Shown here: positions 9,482-17,203 of the stretch, piece after piece
Layout of the letters: each line of letters starts with the position of its first letter
Position numbering within the stretch: position 1 is the first letter of the stretch
Assembly: GCF_016775475.1 (NCBI RefSeq)
Contig: NZ_JAEUXJ010000001.1
Span: forward strand, 124,001-188,000
Reading direction: 5' to 3'
From: Belnapia mucosa
GTDB taxonomy: Bacteria > Pseudomonadota > Alphaproteobacteria > Acetobacterales > Acetobacteraceae
DNA: 64,000 bases
The notes under the pieces: generated by a model
Database searches by the model: none
What the model saw: only the letters and a program-made list of their open reading frames with translations
Told to the model about the DNA's origin: nothing
Position numbers and translations under genes: made by a program

Positions 9482-10602
9482 TGCTGGCCGCGACCCTCAC
9501 GCGCTATGTGGCGCGGCGCTTCTTCGGCGCCACCTTCGCCATGCTGGCCGGGCTGACCCTGCTGGTCTCCCTCTTCGACTTCATCGAATTGCTGCGCCGC
9601 GCCGCGACCCGGCCGGATGCCGGCTTCGCCCTGGTGGCGACCATCGCCGGCCTGCGGCTGCCCTTCGTCGCCTTGCAGATCCTGCCCTTCGCCATCCTGC
9701 TCGGCGGGCTGCTGGCCTTCTGGCGGCTGACCCGCTCCTCGGAACTGGTGGTGGCGCGGGCGGCGGGCATCTCGGCCTGGGGGTTCCTCTCCGGGCCGGT
9801 GCTGGTGGCGCTGCTGTTCGGTGGGCTCGGCACGGCGGCCATCTCGCCGCTCTCCTCGGCCATGCTGGCCCGGGCGGAGCGGCTGGACTACGCCTATCTG
9901 CGCGCCAGCGCCGGCCTCACCGCGCTCGCCGGCGGACGGCTCTGGCTGCGCCAGGCGGATCGGGGGCTGGAGGAGCAGGGGGTCGCCATCCTCTCCGGCC
10001 GGCCGCTCCCGCCGGGCGGGGCAGGGCGGGAGGCGGGATTTGCCCTGGCCGATGTCAGCCTCTGGCGGCTCTCGGCGGCGGACCGGCCCCTGGCCCGGAT
10101 CGAGGCGCCCGAGGCGCGCCTGTTGCCCGGCCGCTGGGTGCTGGAGGATGCGGTGACCTTCAATGCCGACCGCACCGCCGGGCCGAAGCAGACCCTGACC
10201 TTCCCGACCGAGCTGACCCCCGACCGGATCGAGAACAGCTTCGCCTCGCCCGACACGCTCTCGGTATGGTCGCTGCCCGGCTTCATCGCGGTGCTGGAGG
10301 CCGCGGGCTTTTCCGCCGTGCGCCACCGGCTGCACCTGCAAAGCCTGTTGTCGCTGCCGATGCTGGCGGCGGCCATGGCGCTGCTGGCGGCGGGCTTTTC
10401 CATGCGCTCCTCCCGCCGCGGCGGGGTGGCGCAGATGATCGGGGCTGGCGTCGCCGCCGGCTTCGCGCTGTTCGTGCTCGATAAGATCGCCAATGAATTC
10501 GGCGAGGCCGGGACGCTGCCGGTCTATCTCGCCGCCTGGGCCCCGACCATTGCCGGCCTGTTGCTGGCCCTCGCCCTGCTGTTGCACCTGGAGGATGGAT
10601 GA
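9478..10602 (+). CDS. lptG: LPS export permease LptG
   Basis: 374 aa, second YjgP/YjgQ protein. It has membrane segments at the N-terminus (YVARRFFGATFAMLAGLTLL) and C-terminus with a periplasmic domain between, and the conserved ELVVARAAGISAWGF coupling region near residue 95. It partners LptF in LPS extraction. It starts within the lptF stop, and its own stop overlaps the lptD ATG, so the three genes are translationally coupled. Confidence 0.93.
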   Translation: MMLAATLTRYVARRFFGATFAMLAGLTLLVSLFDFIELLRRAATRPDAGFALVATIAGLRLPFVALQILPFAILLGGLLAFWRLTRSSELVVARAAGISAWGFLSGPVLVALLFGGLGTAAISPLSSAMLARAERLDYAYLRASAGLTALAGGRLWLRQADRGLEEQGVAILSGRPLPPGGAGREAGFALADVSLWRLSAADRPLARIEAPEARLLPGRWVLEDAVTFNADRTAGPKQTLTFPTELTPDRIENSFASPDTLSVWSLPGFIAVLEAAGFSAVRHRLHLQSLLSLPMLAAAMALLAAGFSMRSSRRGGVAQMIGAGVAAGFALFVLDKIANEFGEAGTLPVYLAAWAPTIAGLLLALALLLHLEDG

Positions 10603-12896
10603 GCGACCGCACCCGGCTGCCGGCTATGGCCGTCCTCGGTGCCCTGGCCCTCGTGCCCGGGGCCGGCCGGGCGCAGATGGAACAGCCGACGGTGACGCCG
10701 CTCGATTCCGGCCTCACCCGCTCCCTGGTCACGCCGGAGAGCAGCACCATGGTGCAGCCCTTCGGTGGCGCTGCCGGTGGCGGCGGTCCCTCGGTGGACC
10801 GCAATGCCCCGGTGACTTTCACGGCCGAGGAGGTCGAATACGACCGCGAGAAGGGGCTCGTCATCGCCCGCGGCCGGGTCGAGGCCTGGCAGGGCGAGCG
10901 GCTGCTGCGCGCCGATGAATTCACCTATGACCGCAATACCGGCGTCGCCACCGCCCGCGGCCATGTCCAGCTGCTGGAGCCGGACGGATCGGTGATGTTC
11001 GCCGATGAGGCGGAGCTGAAGGACCGCTTCCGCGACGGCGTGCTGGAAGGGGTCCGGGCCCTGCTGGCGGCGAATGGCAAGATGGCGGCGAATGGCGCCC
11101 GCCGCACCGGCGGCACGATCAACGAGCTGTCGCGGGTGGTCTATTCCTCCTGCGACCTCTGCGCCGACGACCCGACCGCGCCGCCGCTTTGGCAAGTCGA
11201 GGCGCGCCGCGCGACGCAGGACAAGAACGAGCAGCGCATCACCTATCGCGACGCCACCGTCCGCCTCGGCGGCTGGCCGGTGCTCTATACGCCCTATCTC
11301 TCGCATCCCGATCCGAGCGCACCGCGCGCTTCGGGCTTTCTGTTCCCCACGCTCGGCTACACGCGCTTCCTCGGTGCCTTCGCGGAGACGCCCTATTTCT
11401 GGGCGATCGACGACAGTTCCGACCTGACGGTCATCCCGATCCTCTCCTCGCGGCAGATTCCCAATCTCGGCCTGGAATACCGGAAGCTGTTCAATTTCGG
11501 CGAGATCCTGGGCAATGCCTCGATCGGCGGGCTGAACGGCACCGATACCGGCGGCAAGCGGGAACTGGCGGGGCATATCTTCCTCAAGGGCCGCTTCACC
11601 ATCGACGAGCACTGGCGCGCCGGCTTCGACCTGAACCGCGCCAGCTCCGAGCAGTATCTGCGCACCTTCCGCTACGAATACCGCCGGGTGCTGACCAGCC
11701 AGGCCTATGTCGAGGGCCTCTGGGACACGACCACCTATGCCCGGATCGACGGCCGCGCCTATCAGGGCCTGCGGACGATCGACGATACGCGGCAGATTCC
11801 CTATGTCCTGCCCAATGCCGTGGTCGAGCATGCGCCGCGCGGCAAGTATCTCGGCGGCTTCCTGACCATGGATGCCGGGCTGCTCGGCATCAGCCGCGAT
11901 ATCGGCAGCTCCACCCAACGCCTCTCCAGCCGTGTCTCCTGGCAGCGGCCGGAGACGGACCGCCTCGGCGGACTCTGGACATTCAAGGTGCAGGCCGATG
12001 GCATCGGCTATCGGGCGCAGGGCCTGCAGGAGCCGCCGACCTATCTGCCGGCCGCCAATGGCAGCCAGGCGGTCGGCAATGTCCGCGCCGCGGTGGATTG
12101 GCGCATGCCCTTCGTCCGCAATGCCGGAAGCTGGGGCAGCCAGACCATCGAACCGCGGGTCCAGCTCGTCACCGGCCCGCGGGTCGGGCCGCAATACAAG
12201 GTGCCGAACGAGGACAGCGTCGATTTCGAATTCACCGATGCCAACCTCTTCGCCCTCAACCGCTATACCGGGCGGGACCGGCAGGAAGGCGGCACGCGGG
12301 TCGATGCCGCGCTGCGCGGCGCCTGGGACTTCCCGAATGGCGGACAGATCGAGGGCCTGGTCGGGCGGTCCTTCCGGCTGGATGACCAGATCTCCAGCCC
12401 CTATGTCGGCTCGGGCCTCGACCGTCGCGCCTCGGACTATGTCGCCCGGCTGCGTGTCGCGCCGACCACCTGGTTCGACACGATCGGCCGCATCCGGCTG
12501 GATGGAGAACGCCCGACCGACCGGCGCATGGTGGATACCACCGCCAATCTCGGCCTTGGCCGGGTGACAGTCTCTGCCGGCTATCTCTACTCGCCGCCGC
12601 TGCCCTACCTGACCGCTCCGGTCCGCTCGCGCGATGAGGTCGGGCTCGGCTTCACGGCCCGCATCGGCGATTACTGGCGCGTTACGGCCAGCGGCAAATA
12701 CGATCTCGGCCTCGGCCGCGCGGTGCTGCTGCAGGGCGCCGCCGGCTATGAGGACGAGTGCTTCATCTTCGAAGGGCGCTTCATCAAGCGCTTCGCCCAG
12801 GATCCGACGACCGAGTCGCTCTATGCGGCAAATACGGTCATCCTGTTTCGGGTCGGGTTCAAGACGCTCGGCGAGTATTTCTTCCGGGCAATCTAG
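10599..12896 (+). CDS. lptD: LPS assembly outer-membrane protein LptD
   Basis: 765 aa with a signal peptide (to GRA-Q, about residue 26), an OstA/LptA-like beta-taco domain (about 70-190) and a long beta-barrel ending EYFFRAI. It inserts LPS into the outer leaflet together with LptE. Cysteines seen are C185 and C188 (SSCDLC) and C721 (DECF), against four in the E. coli protein, so disulfide pairing must differ. surA, pdxA and ksgA, which often follow lptD in alphaproteobacteria, are absent here. Confidence 0.93.
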   Translation: MSDRTRLPAMAVLGALALVPGAGRAQMEQPTVTPLDSGLTRSLVTPESSTMVQPFGGAAGGGGPSVDRNAPVTFTAEEVEYDREKGLVIARGRVEAWQGERLLRADEFTYDRNTGVATARGHVQLLEPDGSVMFADEAELKDRFRDGVLEGVRALLAANGKMAANGARRTGGTINELSRVVYSSCDLCADDPTAPPLWQVEARRATQDKNEQRITYRDATVRLGGWPVLYTPYLSHPDPSAPRASGFLFPTLGYTRFLGAFAETPYFWAIDDSSDLTVIPILSSRQIPNLGLEYRKLFNFGEILGNASIGGLNGTDTGGKRELAGHIFLKGRFTIDEHWRAGFDLNRASSEQYLRTFRYEYRRVLTSQAYVEGLWDTTTYARIDGRAYQGLRTIDDTRQIPYVLPNAVVEHAPRGKYLGGFLTMDAGLLGISRDIGSSTQRLSSRVSWQRPETDRLGGLWTFKVQADGIGYRAQGLQEPPTYLPAANGSQAVGNVRAAVDWRMPFVRNAGSWGSQTIEPRVQLVTGPRVGPQYKVPNEDSVDFEFTDANLFALNRYTGRDRQEGGTRVDAALRGAWDFPNGGQIEGLVGRSFRLDDQISSPYVGSGLDRRASDYVARLRVAPTTWFDTIGRIRLDGERPTDRRMVDTTANLGLGRVTVSAGYLYSPPLPYLTAPVRSRDEVGLGFTARIGDYWRVTASGKYDLGLGRAVLLQGAAGYEDECFIFEGRFIKRFAQDPTTESLYAANTVILFRVGFKTLGEYFFRAI

Positions 12897-12915
12897 CCCT
12901 TCCGCGAAGCCCGAG

Positions 12916-12939
12916 GGCGGCGCCCCTGCTTGCGCCGCC
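12916..12939 (+). terminator. Hairpin after lptD
   Basis: A perfect 8-bp GC stem with an 8-base loop lies 19 bp after the lptD stop. No T-run follows, so it is a candidate transcript end or a simple structure between lptD and the next gene. Confidence 0.35.
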
Positions 12940-13000
12940 GCTCGGCAGCCGCGACCATGGCGCCAAGCCGGCCCCGAAGGGCCGAACCGGGAGAGACGCC

Positions 13001-13969
13001 ATGCCCATCCGCCGCCGCAGCCTGCTCCTCGCACCCCTGGCGAGCCCGCTGGCCGCCCCCGCCATCGCCCAGTCCGGCTTTCCCAACCGGCCGATCCGCA
13101 TGCTGGTGCCCTGGCTGCCGGGCGGTTCCTCCGACGTGCATCTGCGGGTGCTGAGCGAGCTGGCGGGCCAGAAGCTCGGCCAGCCAGTGGTGGTGGAGAA
13201 TAAGCCGGGCGCCTCCGGCACGCTCGGCGCGCTGACCATGGCGCAGGAGACCAGGGGCGACGGCCATATGGTCGGGCAGATACCAATCACGGTCTTCCGC
13301 CTGCCGGCCATGTCCCGCCGCCCGACCTTCGACCCGGCGAAGGATTTCAGCTGGATCCTCCACCTCACCGGCTATGTCTTCGGCGTGGTGGTCCGCGCCG
13401 ACCAGCCCTGGAAGACCTGGGGCGAATTCACCGCCTATGCCAAGGCCAATCCCGGCAAGGTCACCTATGGCACGCCCGGCGTCGGCAGCACGCTGCACAT
13501 CACGATGGAACGCATCGGCGAGATGCTGGGCATCGAATGGCTGCACGTGCCCTTCCGCGGCGGCGCAGACAATATCCAGGCCGTACTCTCGGGCCAGACG
13601 GTGGCAAACAGCGACAGCACCGGCTGGGCACCGCTGGTGCAGGAGGGGAAGCTGCGGCTGCTGGTGGTCTGGACCGCCGAGCGGGCCAAGCGCTTCCCTG
13701 ATGTGCCGACCCTGCGCGAGGTCGGCATCGATATCGTCGCCGACAGCCCCTTCGGCCTCGGCGCGCCGAAGGGCATCGATCCCGGCGTGGTGCGGGTGCT
13801 GCACGACGCCTTCAAGGAAGCGCTGTTCGAGCCCAAGCATGTCGAGACGCTCGACCGGTTCGACATGCCGCTGCGCTACATGAACAGCGAGGACTACGCC
13901 GCCTTCGCCATGAAGACCTATGCGGAGGAGAGCGCGATCATCCGCAAGCTCGGCCTCCGCATGGACTGA
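13001..13969 (+). CDS. Bug/TctC-family periplasmic solute-binding protein
   Basis: 322 aa with an Arg-rich signal peptide (RRRSLLLAPLASPLAAPAIAQ) and the family motifs FPNRPIRMLVPWLPGGSSD near residue 29, VVVENKPGASG near 66 and YGTPGVGSTLH near 155. Bug proteins bind carboxylates or other small acids for tripartite tricarboxylate transporters. No tctA/tctB genes are nearby, which is usual for the expanded Bug families of such bacteria. GGGAGAG upstream supports the ATG at 13001. Confidence 0.88.
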   Translation: MPIRRRSLLLAPLASPLAAPAIAQSGFPNRPIRMLVPWLPGGSSDVHLRVLSELAGQKLGQPVVVENKPGASGTLGALTMAQETRGDGHMVGQIPITVFRLPAMSRRPTFDPAKDFSWILHLTGYVFGVVVRADQPWKTWGEFTAYAKANPGKVTYGTPGVGSTLHITMERIGEMLGIEWLHVPFRGGADNIQAVLSGQTVANSDSTGWAPLVQEGKLRLLVVWTAERAKRFPDVPTLREVGIDIVADSPFGLGAPKGIDPGVVRVLHDAFKEALFEPKHVETLDRFDMPLRYMNSEDYAAFAMKTYAEESAIIRKLGLRMD

Positions 13970-14131
13970 GCATCGCCTCGCGCCAGCATCATTGCCGATG
14001 TGGCAAAGGGGGTGGCGCAGGGTGGGACTTCCATCGCATGCTTCGTAAAGATCGGCCCGCAAGCCGGCATGGGAGTGGAGGCGAGGCATGGCCTGCAGGC
14101 TGGGCGGCGGGAAATCCGGGATCGTGCCAGC

Positions 14132-15076
14132 ATGGCAAGGATCCGGCCGGCGGTGACGCCGCTGCTGAACCTGCGCTGCGGGGATGATCTGCGCAGCCGC
14201 TTGCAAAGCGCCGGCATCGCCGGCGAGTATCTCTGCTTCGCCGATCCGGTCTGTGTCGGCCCGGCGCAGGATGATGGCGACCTGATGGCTTGGCTTGGAA
14301 TGCGGGCGCGCTATGTCGCGCTGCATGCCTCGCAGGATCCCGCCGCGGTGCGGCTGCGGCTCGGCCGCGAATATGCCGCGTTGAATGGGCTGCACCGGCG
14401 CGAAGCAGTCTGGTTCTGGTTCGAGCATGATCTCTGGGACCAGGCGGCGCTGATCCGCATCCTGTCCCTGTTGGCCGAGAAGCGCCTCCTCCGCGGCAAG
14501 CTGCATCTGATGCCGGCCGATGGAGAGCGCACTTTCCCCGAGCTGACCGATGCCGAACTCGCGGCGTTGCAGCCGGTGCCGCTCTCGGATCTGCAGATCG
14601 AACAGGCGGCCGAAGCCTGGGCTGCCTTTGCTTCGCCCGATCCGCGGGGGCTGGATGCTTTCAGCCGACGGGAGCTGGCCTTGCCCTTCCTCGCCGCCGC
14701 GCTGCGCAGGCATCTGCGCGACCTGCCCTGGACGACGGATGGACTCGGCGAGACGGAGCGGCGCGTGCTGCGCGCCATCGCCGAGGGGGCCGTCGAGGAG
14801 GGGGCGGTGTTCCGCATCCTCCGCAACTCCGACCGCGTCTTCCATGTCACCGACCTGATCGTGCGGGAGGTGATCGGCCGGCTGCGCCAGGGCCCCAACC
14901 GCCTGCTCATGCGCGAGAATCCGCTGCGGCCGACGCCGCGGGGCGCCGCCGTTCTGGCGGGCACCGACCGGTTCCGGCCGCCGCCACGCTTCCATGCCGG
15001 CGCGCATGTGCTGCCGGACCCGCCCTGGTTCTGGGATCCCGCCCAGGCCGCCGCCATCCAGGGACCCAAGGCATGA
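14132..15076 (+). CDS. DUF1835 domain protein
   Basis: About 314 aa. The N-terminal half matches DUF1835: LNLRCGDDLRSRLQSAGIAGEYLCFADPVCVGP, then VWFWFEHDLWDQ near residue 90. The C-terminal part is helical with a winged-helix-like look (ETERRVLRAIAEGAVEEGAVFR). Function unknown in the family. Its stop overlaps the start of the isoaspartyl peptidase gene (ATGA), so the two are co-translated. The start is uncertain; an in-frame ATG at 14000 also exists, but the residues before 14132 look non-coding. Confidence 0.72.
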   Translation: MARIRPAVTPLLNLRCGDDLRSRLQSAGIAGEYLCFADPVCVGPAQDDGDLMAWLGMRARYVALHASQDPAAVRLRLGREYAALNGLHRREAVWFWFEHDLWDQAALIRILSLLAEKRLLRGKLHLMPADGERTFPELTDAELAALQPVPLSDLQIEQAAEAWAAFASPDPRGLDAFSRRELALPFLAAALRRHLRDLPWTTDGLGETERRVLRAIAEGAVEEGAVFRILRNSDRVFHVTDLIVREVIGRLRQGPNRLLMRENPLRPTPRGAAVLAGTDRFRPPPRFHAGAHVLPDPPWFWDPAQAAAIQGPKA

Positions 15077-15990
15077 GCTTTACCCTGCTGATCCATGGCG
15101 GCGCCGGCACCATCCGGCGCGAGGAGATGTCGCCCGGCCGCGAGGCCGAGCACCGTGCGGCGCTCGCCGAGGCGCTGGCGGCCGGCGGCGCGGTGCTGGC
15201 CGGGGGCGGCGCCGCGCTCGATGCGGTGGAGGCCGCGGTGCGGGTGCTGGAGGATTGCCCTCTCTTCAATGCCGGGCGCGGCGCGACCTTCACCGCGGCC
15301 GGCACGATCGAGATGGACGCGGCGGTGATGGACGGGACGGAGGGCCGGGCCGGCGCCGTCGCGGGCGTACAGCGCATCCGCAACCCGATCGGGGCGGCGC
15401 GGGTGGTGATGGAGCGGACGCCGCATGTGCTGCTGATCGGCGCCGCCGCGGATGACTTCGCCGCCGGGGAGGGGCTGGAGCTGGCGCCGCCCGAGTATTT
15501 CCGGACCGAGCATCGCCGGGCGCAGCTCGACGCGGCGCGGGCGGCGCAGCGCGTGGCGCTCGACCACGACATGCCCTCGCGCATGGGCACGGTCGGCGCC
15601 GTGGCGCGCGATTCGGCGGGGCGGCTGGCGGCCGCGACCTCGACCGGCGGGATGACCAATAAGCGCGCAGGCCGCGTCGGCGACAGCCCGCTGATCGGGG
15701 CCGGCACCTGGGCCGATGGCACGGTCGCGGTGAGCTGCACCGGCGTCGGCGAGGCCTTCATCCGCTGTGCCGCGGCGCATGAGCTCTCGGCCCTGATGCG
15801 GCATCGCGGCCTGGGGGTGGAGGCGGCGGCGCGGCTGGTGGCGGAGGAATTGGTGCCGGCGCGGGGCGGCAGCGGCGGGCTGATCGCGGTGGATGCGGAA
15901 GGCCGGCCCGGCATCGCCTTCGGCACGGCGGGGATGTATCGCGGCACCCTCAGGGCGGGGGCCGAGCCGGAGATCGGAATCTACCGCTAG
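15073..15990 (+). CDS. Isoaspartyl peptidase / L-asparaginase (Ntn-hydrolase)
   Basis: 305 aa of the plant-type asparaginase family. It starts LLIHGGAGTIRR, has NAGRGATFTAAGTIEMDA near residue 66, and the autocleavage site MGTVGAVA, where Thr173 becomes the N-terminal nucleophile of the beta subunit. It cleaves beta-aspartyl dipeptides and asparagine. It overlaps the DUF1835 gene by 4 bp. The TAG stop is itself the first three bases of a large perfect hairpin. Confidence 0.92.
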   Translation: MSFTLLIHGGAGTIRREEMSPGREAEHRAALAEALAAGGAVLAGGGAALDAVEAAVRVLEDCPLFNAGRGATFTAAGTIEMDAAVMDGTEGRAGAVAGVQRIRNPIGAARVVMERTPHVLLIGAAADDFAAGEGLELAPPEYFRTEHRRAQLDAARAAQRVALDHDMPSRMGTVGAVARDSAGRLAAATSTGGMTNKRAGRVGDSPLIGAGTWADGTVAVSCTGVGEAFIRCAAAHELSALMRHRGLGVEAAARLVAEELVPARGGSGGLIAVDAEGRPGIAFGTAGMYRGTLRAGAEPEIGIYR

Positions 15991-16089
15991 ACCCCGTTCA
16001 CCTGCGCATTGCGCAGGTGAACGGGGTCTAGCTTGTTGTTTGGTCGCATTTTCCGAGCCGTCTGGCGTACACGCCGGACTTGAAAATGC
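15988..16089. repeat. Two-hairpin palindromic element, copy 1
   Basis: First hairpin: 21-bp perfect arms at 15988-16008 and 16010-16030, which include the TAG of the upstream gene. Then comes a spacer containing GGTCTA-GCTT...GGTCGCAT (16025-16049). Second hairpin: outer arms GCATTTTC 16046-16053 and GAAAATGC 16082-16089, with inner arms 16061-16068 and 16071-16078 (one G:T pair). A second copy with different stems but the same spacer core lies at 19841-19939. Probably a dispersed intergenic repeat that also ends transcription from both sides. Confidence 0.7.
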
Positions 16090-16100
16090 TCCAGATACGA

Positions 16101-16132
16101 CGAACCCGGGGAGGCGGACCTCCCCGGGTTCG
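16101..16132. terminator. Perfect 14-bp hairpin with CGGA loop
   Basis: Perfect arms at 16101-16114 and 16119-16132. It lies between convergent genes, 41 bp past the stop of the minus-strand Gly-rich gene. No long T-run on either side; likely a bidirectional transcript end. Confidence 0.5.
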
Positions 16133-16136
16133 GGCA

Positions 16137-16166
16137 GCCCCTTCGCAGGGGGGAGTGCGAAGGGGC
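16137..16166 (-). terminator. Hairpin directly after the Gly-rich exported protein gene
   Basis: An 11-bp perfect stem (GCCCCTTCGCA pairing with TGCGAAGGGGC) with an 8-base purine loop, 7 bp after the minus-strand stop. Fourth consecutive hairpin in this convergent region. Confidence 0.45.
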
Positions 16167-16173
16167 GTCAGCC

Positions 16174-16512
16174 TCAGCTGCGCGGGGCGCCGACGCCGAG
16201 GCTGGCCAGGCCGCTAGCCTGCGGCTGGAGGTTATAAACCACCTCCGGGCCGCCGCCGGCATTGCCGCCGACGATGGTGCCGGCCTGGGCCGGGAAGCTG
16301 TTCACCGCGCCATAAGTATAGGTGCGGTTCTGCGCGCCGCCGCTGATGGAGACCTGGGCGCCACCGAGAATATTGTTGGTCGGAACGGACGGATAGACCA
16401 CCTCGGGGCCGCCACCGCCATTGCCGCCGACCAGAACCGGGCCTTCCTGGGCCAGAACAGCGCCCGTCGCGCCAAGGCCGATCACGGAGGCAAGAAGAAG
16501 AGTGCGGAACAT
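16174..16512 (-). CDS. Small Gly-rich exported protein with an internal repeat
   Basis: About 112 aa: signal peptide (FRTLLLASVIGLGATGAVLAQ) and a mature part rich in Gly, Val and Asn in which GGNGGGGPEVVY near residue 31 recurs as GGNAGGGPEVVY near residue 82, each preceded by a (V/I)VGG-like turn. No known domain recognised; it may be a surface or periplasmic structural protein. Two ATGs are adjacent (16515, 16512); AAAGGA is best spaced for 16512. It sits divergently from the DUF1203 gene. Confidence 0.65.
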   Translation of the reverse strand: MFRTLLLASVIGLGATGAVLAQEGPVLVGGNGGGGPEVVYPSVPTNNILGGAQVSISGGAQNRTYTYGAVNSFPAQAGTIVGGNAGGGPEVVYNLQPQASGLASLGVGAPRS

Positions 16513-16729
16513 CATCTAGTCCTTTTCTTGTGGGGCAGCCTCGTGTGCTGCCGTCGGGGGGATAGATGGACCGCATGGCTCCGCTTGGCCAATGCGCGTG
16601 GTGCATACCGATGATTTGCGAAATGGATGGTGCGGGAGCGACAAGCCGCCCCAGGGTCGCGGATGCGAGAGCAACGACCGGAAGGCGCGGAGCTTTGCCG
16701 GGACCGAGGATGTGGGGAAGGAGGCCCGC

Positions 16730-17203
16730 ATGACCCGGTTCCGTTGCACGCCCATCCCCACCGAGACCGCTGCCCGCTGGCGTGCCACCGGCCAGGACGA
16801 CCGCGGCGAGGCGCTGCATCGCCGCACCGTGGACGGGCCGGGCTTCCCCTGCCGCCATTGCCTGGGCCTCGGCGAGCCGGGCGAGGAGATGCTGCTCGGC
16901 AGCTATGCCCTGCCGCATCCGCAGGGCGTCTATTGGACGCCGAGCCCGATCTTTCTCCATGTCCGCGACTGCGCGCGCTTCGTGGCCGAGGACGAGATCG
17001 CGCCCATCGTCCTGGCCAATCCCATCGTCTCCGTCCGCGCCTATGACGCGGCGGAGCTGTGCCTCTACGATCTGGGAGCGATCAGCGCCGGAGGTGAGGT
17101 CGCACCGCTGCTGGACCGGGCGCTCGCTGATCCGCGCACACGCTTCGTCAACATCCACACCGCCCGGCCGGGCTGCCTGCTGACGGCGGTGGAGCGGCTG
17201 TAG
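16730..17203 (+). CDS. DUF1203 family protein
   Basis: 157 aa. It matches the DUF1203 pattern: an N-terminal FRCTPIP, GFPCRHCLG with CxxC near residue 43, then GEEMLLGSYALP and SPIFLHVRDCARF, ending with FVNIHTARPGC. Function of the family is unknown; the conserved Cys and His suggest metal or redox chemistry. A strong GGGGAAGGAGG site precedes the ATG at 16730. It converges on the ABC-F gene with no bases between the stops. Confidence 0.82.
   Translation: MTRFRCTPIPTETAARWRATGQDDRGEALHRRTVDGPGFPCRHCLGLGEPGEEMLLGSYALPHPQGVYWTPSPIFLHVRDCARFVAEDEIAPIVLANPIVSVRAYDAAELCLYDLGAISAGGEVAPLLDRALADPRTRFVNIHTARPGCLLTAVERL

Noticed and set aside
16232..17158. Minus-strand frame over the DUF1203 gene
   Set aside because: Antisense of a gene with a strong ribosome site and known family.
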